Part shown: piece by piece, positions 54,815 to 64,000 of the stretch | How the letters are laid out: each line of letters begins with the position of its first letter | Numbering within the stretch: the first letter of the stretch is position 1 | Assembly (NCBI GenBank): GCA_023213315.1 | Contig: JAKCPI010012549.1 | Span: 1-64,000 of the forward strand | Length of the DNA: 64,000 bases | Reading direction: 5' to 3' | Source: Euborellia annulipes | Taxonomy: Eukaryota > Arthropoda > Insecta > Dermaptera > Anisolabididae | Position numbers and translations under genes: made by a program | Notes under the pieces: model-generated | Told to the model about the DNA's origin: nothing | Database searches by the model: none | Seen by the model: the letters and a program-made list of their open reading frames with translations, nothing else

Positions 54815-55250
54815 TTTTTTTTTAAACACACACTTTTTTTCTCATTCACACTCACACACACATTCACACAGTCTTTTCGGCAACTAACAATTGTAAGACC
54901 ATATAAGACTTTTGACGATAACCGTTATTTGAATATATTGATATATATACGGTATATTTGGGGTCCAGGCATTCTTATTTAAGTCATTTGGTATCCAAAT
55001 GGTACAGTGAGCGCCACAATTAAGTCCCCACCTGATAGCTTTAGCCTTAAGTATATGTTATAGTATATGGTGTAAAGTGAAATAATTTTAATGACCGAAA
55101 AGGTAAAACGTAAAATCTGCTACAGATGATTTTATTTTTCCTTTTAAAATTTAAAATTATTTCACCATTTACCATATTCTATACCATATATTTAAGGCTA
55201 AAGCTATCAGGTGGGGGTTAATTGTGGCGCTCACTGTACCTACATTAGAT
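54815..55250 (-). repeat. Truncated SINE carrying a Tc1/mariner MITE
   Basis: SINE tail and body on the minus strand (54815-55002) without the tRNA head, interrupted at a TA by the MITE below. Hairpin-ended repeat sequence resumes after 55240. Confidence 0.7.
55005..55236. mobile_element. Tc1/mariner-type MITE, copy 2 (intact ends)
   Basis: 232 bp. CAGTGAGCGCCACAATTAAG and the mirror TTAATTGTGGCGCTCACTG, flanked by TA on both sides. Inner arms continue through CCCACCTGATAGCTTTAGCC. The CAGTG terminus and TA duplication fit Tc1/mariner. Confidence 0.9.
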
Positions 55251-56030
55251 AGAAATCAAGATGTAAAATTTATAAATATGGAAAAATATTTAAATTTTTT
55301 TACCATGGCTTCTATTTTTCCTATGTAATTTTTACTTTTCCTATAAAAAAAGAATCTAAAAAATAATTGATTTATGAATTTTAATCAAAATCATTAGAGC
55401 GAATTTCGAATCAGTAGAGTACTAGTACTTTTTGTTCAAAACGTGTGACGTCCCAGGGGGGTAGCTAACTTAAATATAAAATTTCAACCTCCTAGCGCTT
55501 TTCATTCTTGAGATATAGATAGATAGATATTTTGTTGACAGACAGACCATTTTTGCGGGACCCACTTTTTTGGATTCAGGGTCCTCCCCAAGTAAAAATG
55601 ATCGAGGGACCACACGCCCGTACAAGAGACGCACGCTGCAAATACGACAGAGACAGGGATCCACACGCCCTCATCAGGGATGCATACAGTAGATCGAAAT
55701 AAGTGACCAGAAGAAAAATGTGTGTCCCTGGTGAGGACGTGTATAGCCTATATCCCTGTGGGTTCCTAAAAGTTCAGACTAGCTGCGGGTGTATGGATCC
55801 CTATGATTTTCGTGAGAAATTTTTACACTGATCAAAGTGTACCCATAAATCTCGACATCGAATTTTTGACATTAATCCAATATTTTCTCTCTAAATTACA
55901 TATGTTAGAGAAGGTAAAAACTAAAAACTTTTATATTAGAACAAAAAAAAAATCTCGTTATCGAATTTTTGATATGATCGTAATACTTTCTCTTTATATA
56001 TCACATATATAGGTGGGAGAAAGTAAACAT
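55240..56030 (-). repeat. Hairpin-ended repeat body with unknown insert
   Basis: Body pieces at 55240-55585, 55840-55925 and 55950-56030. Between 55585 and 55840 lies a GC-richer segment with the repeated word GGGANCCACACGCCC that I cannot place. Confidence 0.6.
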
Positions 56031-56540
56031 TTCACTTAAATCTTTTACAAGCAATCAAACTCTGAAGTAGATTATATCCGAAAAATTAATTGATATTTTT
56101 TTTTTCTAAATTTATTTAGTTAGATACTTCATTCTTCAATTTTTTGTGTTTACCAAGCATTTTAAGCTCTTAATATTTTTTTTATACTTCTAAAAAGTTT
56201 TAAAGAGTGTAAATGATGCTTTTTAAAACTTTAATGGACATGATATTTTTTAAAGAAAATTCATTCACTTAATATTTTTCAATAAACAAGTGAAAAAAAA
56301 GTTACCGATAATGAATTTATTTGAAAAGAAAAAGCCATTATATCATTATTGTCTTGATAAAACTGGGTTATCATGAGATAATCTTAAGGTGTTCAAATTC
56401 TTTTTGGACTGTATTTTGGACACCCTATCTTTTGAAGTCTAGATGTAGAAAAGACTTTAAAAAAATTATAATAACCTCTTAAGTTCTAAAATAGTTTCGG
56501 TCATTATAAAAAAAAAAAAAAAATAGTTTCGGAAACTAAA

Positions 56541-57239
56541 TGGACCGTTTATTTTGAAAGTGGTGTAAGTCCATTTAAAAAAAATGAGATCACATAATTT
56601 ATGCTTAATTTAATTTAAACTTTCTATGTATAATGTAAATTTCTTAAAAAATTCCAATGTTTTGTACAATTGAAAATTGGTCGGTAAAATTAATTGCCTA
56701 ATCATTGATTATGTAAGTTGTGTAAGTCCAATTTGAGGTAGGGGGCTTAGCAGATGGTTGCCTGGCAGTAGCCTGTTATTTTGCATTTGTTTCTATATGT
56801 GTCAAGAGTTACTAGCAGAGGTGTCATTTAGGAGGGGGGCAGGGGGGGGCATTTGCATCCCCCCAAGGGCTCTGAATTTTTTTAAATTTTATAATACTAT
56901 ACTAAATAAAATATTTCAAAATATATCTACGGGTATATAAACTATACAAAATTAAAAAATTAATTAAATTAAATACCTTTTAGCCAAATTTGAGATACCT
57001 ATTTGTAAGAAAATTAAAAAAAAAAAAGTTTGCCCCCGACCCCCAAAGAAAAAATTGGAATGGCGCCAATGGTCACTAGCTTAGATTACTTATTATAACC
57101 AATATTGATAAATCAGTTGCCAGACTTCATACATATAATTTGCCTAGATTTTTAAATTAACAGATAAGCTTATGCTAACCTTTAATTTTCTCGAAACAAT
57201 AGAAAATGGACTTACACCACTTTTAAAATAAATGGTCCA
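56541..57239. mobile_element. MITE with GGACCG ends, copy 2, enlarged
   Basis: Same inverted ends as 25522-25774. About 450 bp of extra sequence (56690-57165) sits inside, including G-rich and C-rich patches (GGAGGGGGGCAGGGGGGG, GCCCCCGACCCCC) of a possible further element. Confidence 0.8.
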
Positions 57240-57345
57240 AATATATCGCGACAAAAAAATTCTAATATGAAAGCACATCACACTTTCGATTATCGTAGGT
57301 AAGAAAAAGTTATATGCTGTGAGTTACACCAGATTTTTTATTTTG
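57240..57345 (+). repeat. Eroded end hairpin
   Basis: AAAAAATTCTAATATGAAAG, GGTAAGAAAAAGTTATATGC, GAGTTACACCAGATT. Recognisable but diverged. Confidence 0.55.
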
Positions 57346-57854
57346 TATTTCAAGTTTTCAGTTTTCTTTCTTTTTCTAAATGTTAACTTAAAGTTTCAAA
57401 AATTACAATATTTAAATGATATGGTTTATTTTTCAATCCCCGTGAAAGCCAACTGTTCATATTTCATCAGAGTAATGTCTACATAATTAAAGCCCTTTGT
57501 GAAATAAGAGACAAGTAGATAGGCAAGCTCATTCCATTTTGCCTCTCACATCACTTGCTCAACGTTTTGAAAACTTTTGTGTAAGTTCAAAATTAGGGCA
57601 ACATTAGGGAGGAGATTTGCAAGCCCTTAGGGTGTCTTCTTGAGCGTTGCTTTTCACGGATTATACCAGAGGAGAATGACTTTATTATTATTATTATATT
57701 ATATTTACTGATATCTCATTTAGTTTTGAAAAGTATAGGGGACACACCCAAGACGGAGATAGAAGGCATGAGATTAGACAAGTTAGCTCTAATTGAACCA
57801 TTATAAGTAAGTAAAAAATTAATCAATATAAAATCTTTTTCTTATTCTTTCCTC

Positions 57855-57940
57855 GCCTTTTTCCCGCAGTGCGGGATCGGCGGGACATTCATGGGTTCAG
57901 ACGACCCGGAAAGAATAGAACAGGCCGGCCCGTCACTTCT
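57855..57940 (+). repeat. Dispersed GC-richer repeat fragment
   Basis: CCGCAGTGCGGGATCGGCGG and CGACCCGGAAAGAATAGAAC match the start of 49440-49672. Confidence 0.55.
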
Positions 57941-58800
57941 AAAATTTATAAACAGAAAAATATTTATATTTTGTTACCATGGCAACCATTTCTCTTATCC
58001 TTCCTATGAAATGCAAGAGTGAAGTGAGCTTCAAACAATTTTGAGAGCAAAATGATAATATACATTTTAAAGAGCAAGAGTGAAGTGTGCTTCAAACAAT
58101 TTTGAGATGATATTTTTCAACAGAAAATACAAAAAAGTGGAGTTAGGCAGGGGGACTTTGCTAATTAGAGCGTCGATATATACATAGATAAGAGAAAGTA
58201 AAAAGTGGTTTTGGCGACATGCTCTGTCTGTGAACAAAATATCTCAAGCACAAAAAGAGCTAGGAGGTTGATGTACTTTTTCAGTTTTTTTTAATTTTCT
58301 CAAAATCCGCTTTAACGATTTTGATTAAAAATTCAAAAATCAATTATATTTTCGATGCTCTTTCAAATGTATTTTCTCATTTTTGCTCTCAAAATAGTTT
58401 GAAGCACACTTTACTCTTGTACTTCATAGGAAAAAGATAGAAGAAATGGTTGCCATGGTAACAAAATATAAATATTTTCCCATACTTATAAATTTTATAT
58501 CTTGAATTCTAATATATCGGCGGGGGCTTAAATAGAAATGCCTGAACCCCCAATAGATATTTTCATGAAATAACGATTATCCGTCAGAGTCTAAGGTGCC
58601 GAAAAGACTGTGAATGTGAGTATGAATGAGAAAAAAAGTGTGAATGTTTAAAAAAAAAATATATATATATATATATCAGCGGAAACTAAATATATATCGA
58701 CACGAAAAACCTGGTGTGACAAGCACAGATCACAACTTTTGATTACCGAAGGTAAGAGAAAGTTGTGATTTGTGGGACCAGTCACACCAGATTTTTTTTA
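57940..58800. repeat. Mosaic of hairpin-ended repeat pieces and a SINE tail
   Basis: Minus body 57945-58110, plus body 58195-58520, a SINE tail at 58526-58660 and a right hairpin at 58680-58795 (CTGGTGTGACAAGCACAGAT). Confidence 0.7.
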
Positions 58801-59458
58801 AACAAATCAAGAAATTGATCAACCAAATGTAGAGATACAACAACAAAGCCTGTTCTCTTTTAACTAACTTTTAGCCTAAAAGCTTTTCCGTTTATATGCT
58901 TGCAAAAAAAAAAACGCATCCAAAAGAAAGAATAAAAATTCAGGAGAGCTTTTCTTTCTCTTTACGTCTTTCTTATGTTTTAGAGCTCTAAATATTCTCG
59001 AGTAATCTCGGGGGTAAGGATAAAAAATTACTATAATAAAGAGTAGAAAATTTAAACAAGCTAATGATCCACCATATTTGCTGTCTCTTAAATGTAAATT
59101 TAAATCGCAACTCGTTTTGTCCATTTTTTTTTTTTTTTTTTTTTAGCTAAATAAATAAACTAAGAAAAATTGTCAAACGAGAAAATTTAATGTAAACGAA
59201 TAATGAATTATTTTTTTTTTATTATTCGCTTGCAGTTAATGTAAATATCATGGAGTGGATAAATTAGACCAACTCACTAATGGATTTTTTTGTTCCAGAG
59301 GTGTTATAGAGAGTGTCACGCATTGGTGTTGATTTTTAACACGCAGAAGTACTAGAGTAATTAATCAAAAAATTCATCAATGAGATTATCGTTTGAATTA
59401 TCTAACTTCTAACAATCAAACTAATTTTAAGATAAGCGATATCAATTGAGATGTGACT

Positions 59459-60308
59459 GGGTAGTTAATTTAGAAGATTTAGCTTTCATGAAAATAATTT
59501 TTCTGTCAACTGTCAACGTTTTGTTCACCAATCACGAACTTCTTCAAGACAGTCAATTGTTTTTGAACTACAAGTTCTAATGTTTTATTGCTCTTATTTA
59601 TAATTCGAGAATATTGCATTCAAATTTACTTATCCGAATTAGCTTGAATAAATTTTTTCTATCTGGGGAGAGATCTGAACACCCTTTAAATCAACAATAA
59701 CATTTAATTATCACGTGAGATGTTCAAAAATTTTATTGTTGAAAACATAAAATTTAATTAATCTACAGTATTTCTCTTTCTATCTTAAAGCTTTAATTAA
59801 AACATGAAAATTATTATATTGTTTTATGCTAACATATACGGTACCTCAGGCAATAATAAATAATAATAAAAAAATTATATTGTTTGATAATATTGTTGCT
59901 TTATCTCGAAATATAAAATGCATAATGATTAAATCAAATTCATTTTAATTAACCGTTTATCAATTTTTAAAATTTTTATCTTCAAAGATATGATCCTCAA
60001 TTTTTATATCACCTAATGTTTTATTTTCTTGTTTAAAAAAAAAATCTAGTGTGACTGGTCGCACAGTATTCTGTGCTGGTTACAGATTTTTTGTGCAGAC
60101 ATATATTTAGTTTCAGACAGTAGGACACTACTGTACATTTGAATTCAAGATGTAAAATGTATAAACAGAAAAATATTTATATTTTGTTATCATGGCAACC
60201 ATTTCTCCTATCATTTCTATGAAGTACAAGAGTAAAGTGGTCATCATAATATTTCAAGGGCAAAATGAGAATATACATTTTAAAGAGCATCTAAAAAATA
60301 ATTGATTT
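59459..60308. repeat. Direct duplication, copy 1
   Basis: Nearly identical to 61757-62612, starting GTAGTTAATTTAGAAGATTT and ending AGCATCTAAAAAATAATTGA. Differences are a few substitutions and indels. It includes a hammerhead-like core and the start of a hairpin-ended repeat. Confidence 0.9.
59510..59552 (-). ncRNA. Hammerhead-like core, CTGTC:GACAG stem I
   Basis: Minus strand: CTGTC, TTGAAGA, AGTTCG, loop TGATTGG, TGAAC, AAAACGTT, GACAG. Stem I pairs over 5 bp; first C of CTGAAGA and the G of GAAAC are changed. Duplicated at 61810-61852. Confidence 0.5.
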
Positions 60309-60634
60309 TTCAATTAAAAAAAAAATCGTTGAAGCAAATTTAGAGGAAATCGAAAAAACGGAAAAAGTGCATCAATAAAGTACTTGTACTTTTTGGCCGA
60401 TTTTGTTCAAAAGCTACGTGTTACGTCTCAGAAGGGTGCCTAACTTAAATATAAAATTTCAACCCCGTAAGTCCTTTCGTTCTTGAGATATTTTGTTCAC
60501 AATCAGACCATGTCGCGAAAATTCAGGGGACCTCAAAACGTGTATATCCACCCAAATCTCAACATCGAATTTTTGACATGAATCTAATACTTTCTCTTTA
60601 TATATATTAACATATATAGAGGTAAGAGAAAGTA
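60046..60634 (-). repeat. Hairpin-ended repeat, near-complete minus copy
   Basis: Shortened right hairpin (AATCTAGTGTGACTGGTCGC, GGTTACAGATT), full body, left end GGTAAGAGAAAGTAAT at 60622. Its first half lies in the duplicated segment, which ends inside the repeat. Confidence 0.8.
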
Positions 60635-61127
60635 ATAATTTTTGAATGAAATTAAAATGACCTACCAACACTAGTGATTAATATAAAATTTCATACAAAA
60701 CGGAAAGTATATATTTAAAATTTAAATAATCTGATGTTCTTTGGGGAGGGGGGGGGGTGAATTTAAGCCTTTCTACCTCGGTAATCTCCTTTCAAAATTA
60801 TTTTTCAATATTTTAATTATTAAATGAATTTTTAGTTACTTTGAAATTATTGTATTATTATTTTCAACCCTTAAACCACCCCAATGTAAATAAATAATAA
60901 GTAAATACAAAAATATATACTCAATGAAATAGAAATTTTTAATGTTTAATTGATAAAATAAGAGAATTATTTTTTTAAACTTGTATGTTCCTTGATCCAT
61001 GTGGATATTTATAAAATATTTAATTAATAAATAATTCAAAAGTATCGGCTTTTGACATATTTAAGAATAAATATTTATATTTTTTTTAAATCACTTTTTT
61101 TCTTGGAAAAAAAAAAGAATTAATTAC

Positions 61128-61335
61128 CTTTATTAAGAGGATGGTTGTCACCATTATGGTCGGGGTGAGTTACACTAAATAATTAATCACTTTAATATAA
61201 ATACACTACACTTTAATATAAATACATTGATAATAGAAACGAGCACACGAGAGAGAGAGAGAGACCGGCCCGCCCGATGGCTCGCTAGCCCGGCACTCAA
61301 CTAAACTCAGAGCGAGTTTTGCCTGTCTGGGCGCT
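61128..61335 (-). promoter_or_regulatory. Candidate promoter / first noncoding exon
   Basis: On the minus strand a GC-rich stretch (GGGCTAGCGAGCCATCGGGC) and CTCTCTCTCTCTC tract precede TAACTCACCCCGACCATAAT, then CTTAATAAAG and a donor GTAATTAATT. This looks like a 5' exon with a good donor, upstream of and co-oriented with Kv-beta. Splicing to the acceptor at 31893-31892 would put its own ATG out of frame with Kv-beta, so a link to that gene is unproven. Confidence 0.25.
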
Positions 61336-61644
61336 TTTAGAAATGGATCAAAATAAAAAGACTCATTTTAGAAAAAAAGAAAAAAATACTTTTTATTCTT
61401 ATCAAATATTCTTATCAAATAATATTTATAGAGAGAAAATAATAATAAAAGCTTTGCCTGTATGGACTTCAGAAAAGAATTAAAATAAAAAATCTCATTT
61501 TAGTAAAAGATAAAAAAAAATACTTTTTACTATAATCTAACCTGGGAAAAATAATATTAAGAGATGATTTTAAATATCCCCAGTTCTTTCTTATATATTT
61601 CTACCCCCAACAACCCTTAGCAACCCATTATTTTTATTTTTATT

Positions 61645-61740
61645 TTTTTAAACACTCACACTTTTTTCTCATACACACTTCCATTCACACACACATAAAT
61701 AAATCTTCTCGGCAACTCAGGCCACTATCGATACTCATTA
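61645..61740 (-). repeat. SINE tail fragment
   Basis: T-run, CACTCACACTTTTTTCTCAT, CACA repeats, CTTCTCGGCAACTCAGGCC: the 3' tail of the first SINE family. Confidence 0.65.
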
Positions 61741-61756
61741 ATTTAATACGATACAA

Positions 61757-62612
61757 TTGGATAGTTAATTTAGAAGATTTAGCTTTCATGAAAATAATTT
61801 TTCTGTCAATTGTCAACGTTTTGTTCACCAATCACGAACTTCTTCAAGACAGTCAATTGTTTTTGAACTACAAGTTCTAATGTTTTATTGCTCTTATTTA
61901 TAATTCGAGAATATTGCATTCAAATTTACTTATCCGAATTAGCTTGAATAAATTTTTATCTCACTATCTGGGGATCCCGAGATCTGAACACCCTTTAAAT
62001 CAACAATAACATTTAATTATCACGTGAGATGTTCAAAAATTTTATTGTTGAAAACATAAAATTTAATTAATCTACAGTATTTCTCTTTCTATCTTAAAGC
62101 TTTAATTAAAACATGAAAATTATTATATTGTTTTATGCTAACATATACGGTACCTCAGGCAATAATAAATAATAATAAAAAAATTATATTGTTTGATAAT
62201 ATTGTTGCTTTATCTCGAAATATAAAATGCATAATGATTAAATCAAATTCATTTTAATTAACCGTTTATCAATTTTTAAAATTTTTATCTTCAAAGATAT
62301 GATCCTAATTTTTATATCACCTAATGTTTTATTTTCTTGTTTAAAAAAAAAATCTAGTGTGACTGGTCGCACAGTATTCTGTGCTGGTTACAGATTTTTT
62401 GTGCAGACATATATTTAGTTTCAGACAGTAGGACACTACTGTACATTTGAATTCAAGATGTAAAATGTATAAACAGAAAAATATTTATATTTTGTTATCA
62501 TGGCAACCATTTCTCCTATCTTTTCTATGAAGTACAAGAGTAAAGTGGTCATCATAATATTTCAAGGGCAAAATGAGAATATACATTTTAAAGAGCATCT
62601 AAAAAATAATTG
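61757..62612. repeat. Direct duplication, copy 2
   Basis: Second copy of 59459-60308, offset about 2.3 kb. Neighbouring sequence on both sides differs between copies. Confidence 0.9.
61810..61852 (-). ncRNA. Hammerhead-like core, duplicate
   Basis: Copy of the core at 59510; one stem I base differs (TTGTC in place of CTGTC on the plus strand). Confidence 0.45.
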
Positions 62613-62831
62613 ATTTATGAATTGTTGAGGCGAATTTTGAGAAAATCGAAAAAACTGAAAAAAAATACATCTGTAAAGTACTAGTACATTTTGATCGATT
62701 TTGATTAAAAGTGGCTCATGCAGTGGCTAACTTGTCATCACCAATAGAAGAAGCTCTTGTTTAATTTCTTTGACTACTTCAATCTAAGGGTTAGAGTATG
62801 GAGGTTCAAATTCATTCAAATTAATTTCAAA

Positions 62832-63525
62832 AATTAAAAATCTGGTGTGACTGGCGCACAGCACACAACTTTCTCTTACCTTCGGTAATCGAAAGTTGTG
62901 TACTGTGCTTGTCACACCAGATTATTTGTGTCGACATGTATTTAGTTCCCGGCAGTAGGGAATATTTGAATTCAGTTGTAAAATTTATAAGTATGGGAAA
63001 ATATTTATATTTTGTTACCATGGCAACAATTTCTCCTATCTTTCCTATGAAGCACAAGAGTAAAGTGTGCTTCAAACAAGTTTGTGGGCAAAACGAGAAT
63101 ATACATTTGAAAGAGGATCTAAAAAATAATTGATTTTTGAATTTTAATCAAAATCGTTAGAGCGAATTTTGAGAAAATAAAAAAAAAACTGAAAAAGTGC
63201 ATCAGGAAAGTACTATTACTCCTTGGCCGATTTTGATTAAAAGCTTATTTTTCCGGTCCCGCGGGGTGTTTAACTTAAATATAAAATTTCAGCCTCATAG
63301 CTCAATTCCTTCATGCTTAAAATTGAACACACACACACACACACACCCACACACACACCCACCACACACACACAGACAGACCATGTCGCGAAAACCACTT
63401 TTTTGGATTCAGGGGACCTCAAAACGTGAAGATCCATCAAAATCTCGACATCGAATTTTTGACATGAATCCAATACTTTCTCTCTATATATATATTACAT
63501 ATATACATAGGTAAGAGAAAGTAAA
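62832..63525 (-). repeat. Hairpin-ended repeat, complete minus copy
   Basis: About 690 bp with both ends intact: right hairpin 62836-62930 (arms AATCTGGTGTGACTGGCGCA and its mirror), body with a CA tract at 63325-63378, left end GGTAAGAGAAAGTAAAAA at 63510. The best reference copy in the window. Confidence 0.9.
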
Positions 63526-63699
63526 AAGACTGAAATAATTTATACGACTTTATTTGATTAACACGATGGACGGCTAATTTGTTCACAACGCTCTTATAAT
63601 TGTAAATGAAAACAAAATATTTATTTTATCATTGGAACATTGAACTCATAAGCATAAACATAATAAATTTCTCGTTGAATTAATCAGTCCCCTAGGGCC

Positions 63700-63925
63700 C
63701 ATAATCAAATTAATGAAGGGGACGGGGTGCGGTTAGATATTGCGGGGGTATCAATAATAAATAACACGGGGGCAATGCCACCTGCTGTCTCCCGGGAGCT
63801 GCTTTCTAGCTCTAGGTCTATTGGTCTGTCTAGCTGCTTTGGGGCTATTGATCTAGCCTTTTGGGTCATGTTGCCTAACCAAAAGAACTTGGACCTCGGC
63901 CACTTTGACTAGACGATATTCATTT
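63700..63925. other. GC-richer patch at window end
   Basis: Open frames on both strands (61 codons plus from 63727; about 54 codons minus) with ordinary composition (for example FGAIDLAFWVMLPNQKNLDL). No start, splice or domain evidence decides. May be part of a gene or element continuing past the window. Confidence 0.3.
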
Positions 63926-64000
63926 TCTTAGTTTCTAATCGGAGATATGAAATAATTTTAAATATATTTCTTATTATAATGTGAATGAATTTAACGGTCC

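Noticed and set aside
63727..63912. 61-codon frame near the window end
   Set aside because: Plausible composition but nothing to decide between strands; kept only as an unassigned GC-richer patch.

Overview
The window reads as intergenic and intronic DNA from an animal, most likely an arthropod. It is very AT-rich, has eukaryotic splice sites, tRNA-derived SINEs, Tc1/mariner and hAT relics, and one clear nuclear gene. That gene, on the minus strand at 22175-31902, encodes the beta subunit of a Shaker-type voltage-gated potassium channel (Kv-beta / Hyperkinetic, aldo-keto reductase fold). I assembled it by hand from eight coding exons. All seven junctions are GT-AG and keep the frame, giving 430 residues from the upstream ATG and ending in the TLALR tail I associate with arthropod Hyperkinetic. 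The species cannot be named from this sequence.

Layout. 0-7 kb: a palindrome, then a cluster of exon-like mini-repeats on the minus strand (1.09-6.27 kb) with conserved donors and acceptors but no continuous reading frame, interrupted by mariner and Tc1 relics. 7-20 kb: AT-rich repeat DNA with a tRNA-SINE, nested palindromes, a hAT MITE and a CpG-rich, GAGA-flanked patch (20.1-20.5 kb). 22-32 kb: the Kv-beta gene, its introns holding MITEs, SINE pieces and fold-back repeats. 32-64 kb: no convincing protein gene except transposon relics. It is dense with a hairpin-ended repeat family, tRNA-SINEs with target-site duplications, a LINE C-terminal relic, hAT and mariner MITEs, long palindromes and a direct duplication of about 860 bp. 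A candidate noncoding exon or promoter lies near 61.1-61.3 kb.

The most striking result is a dispersed family of hammerhead-ribozyme-like cores. At least fourteen loci carry CTGANGA, a stem II and GAAAC, usually followed by GTC or GTT, most of them inside fold-back repeats. Their stem I sequences differ between loci yet stay complementary (GGCC:GGCC, GCAA:TTGC, TGGA:TCCA, GGCT:AGCC, GTAC:GTAC, AATAA:TTATT, CTGTC:GACAG), which is covariation expected of a folded RNA. Hammerheads of this minimal-helix-III kind are known from Penelope-like retroelements and relatives, so these are probably short nonautonomous retroelement copies.

A second family, present in many copies, begins ACTTTCTCTTACC and ends in a hairpin of roughly 85-95 nt starting AATCTGGTGTGAC. 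The hairpin loop side carries GGTAAGAGAAAG, the complement of the left end. I cannot place it in a named superfamily.
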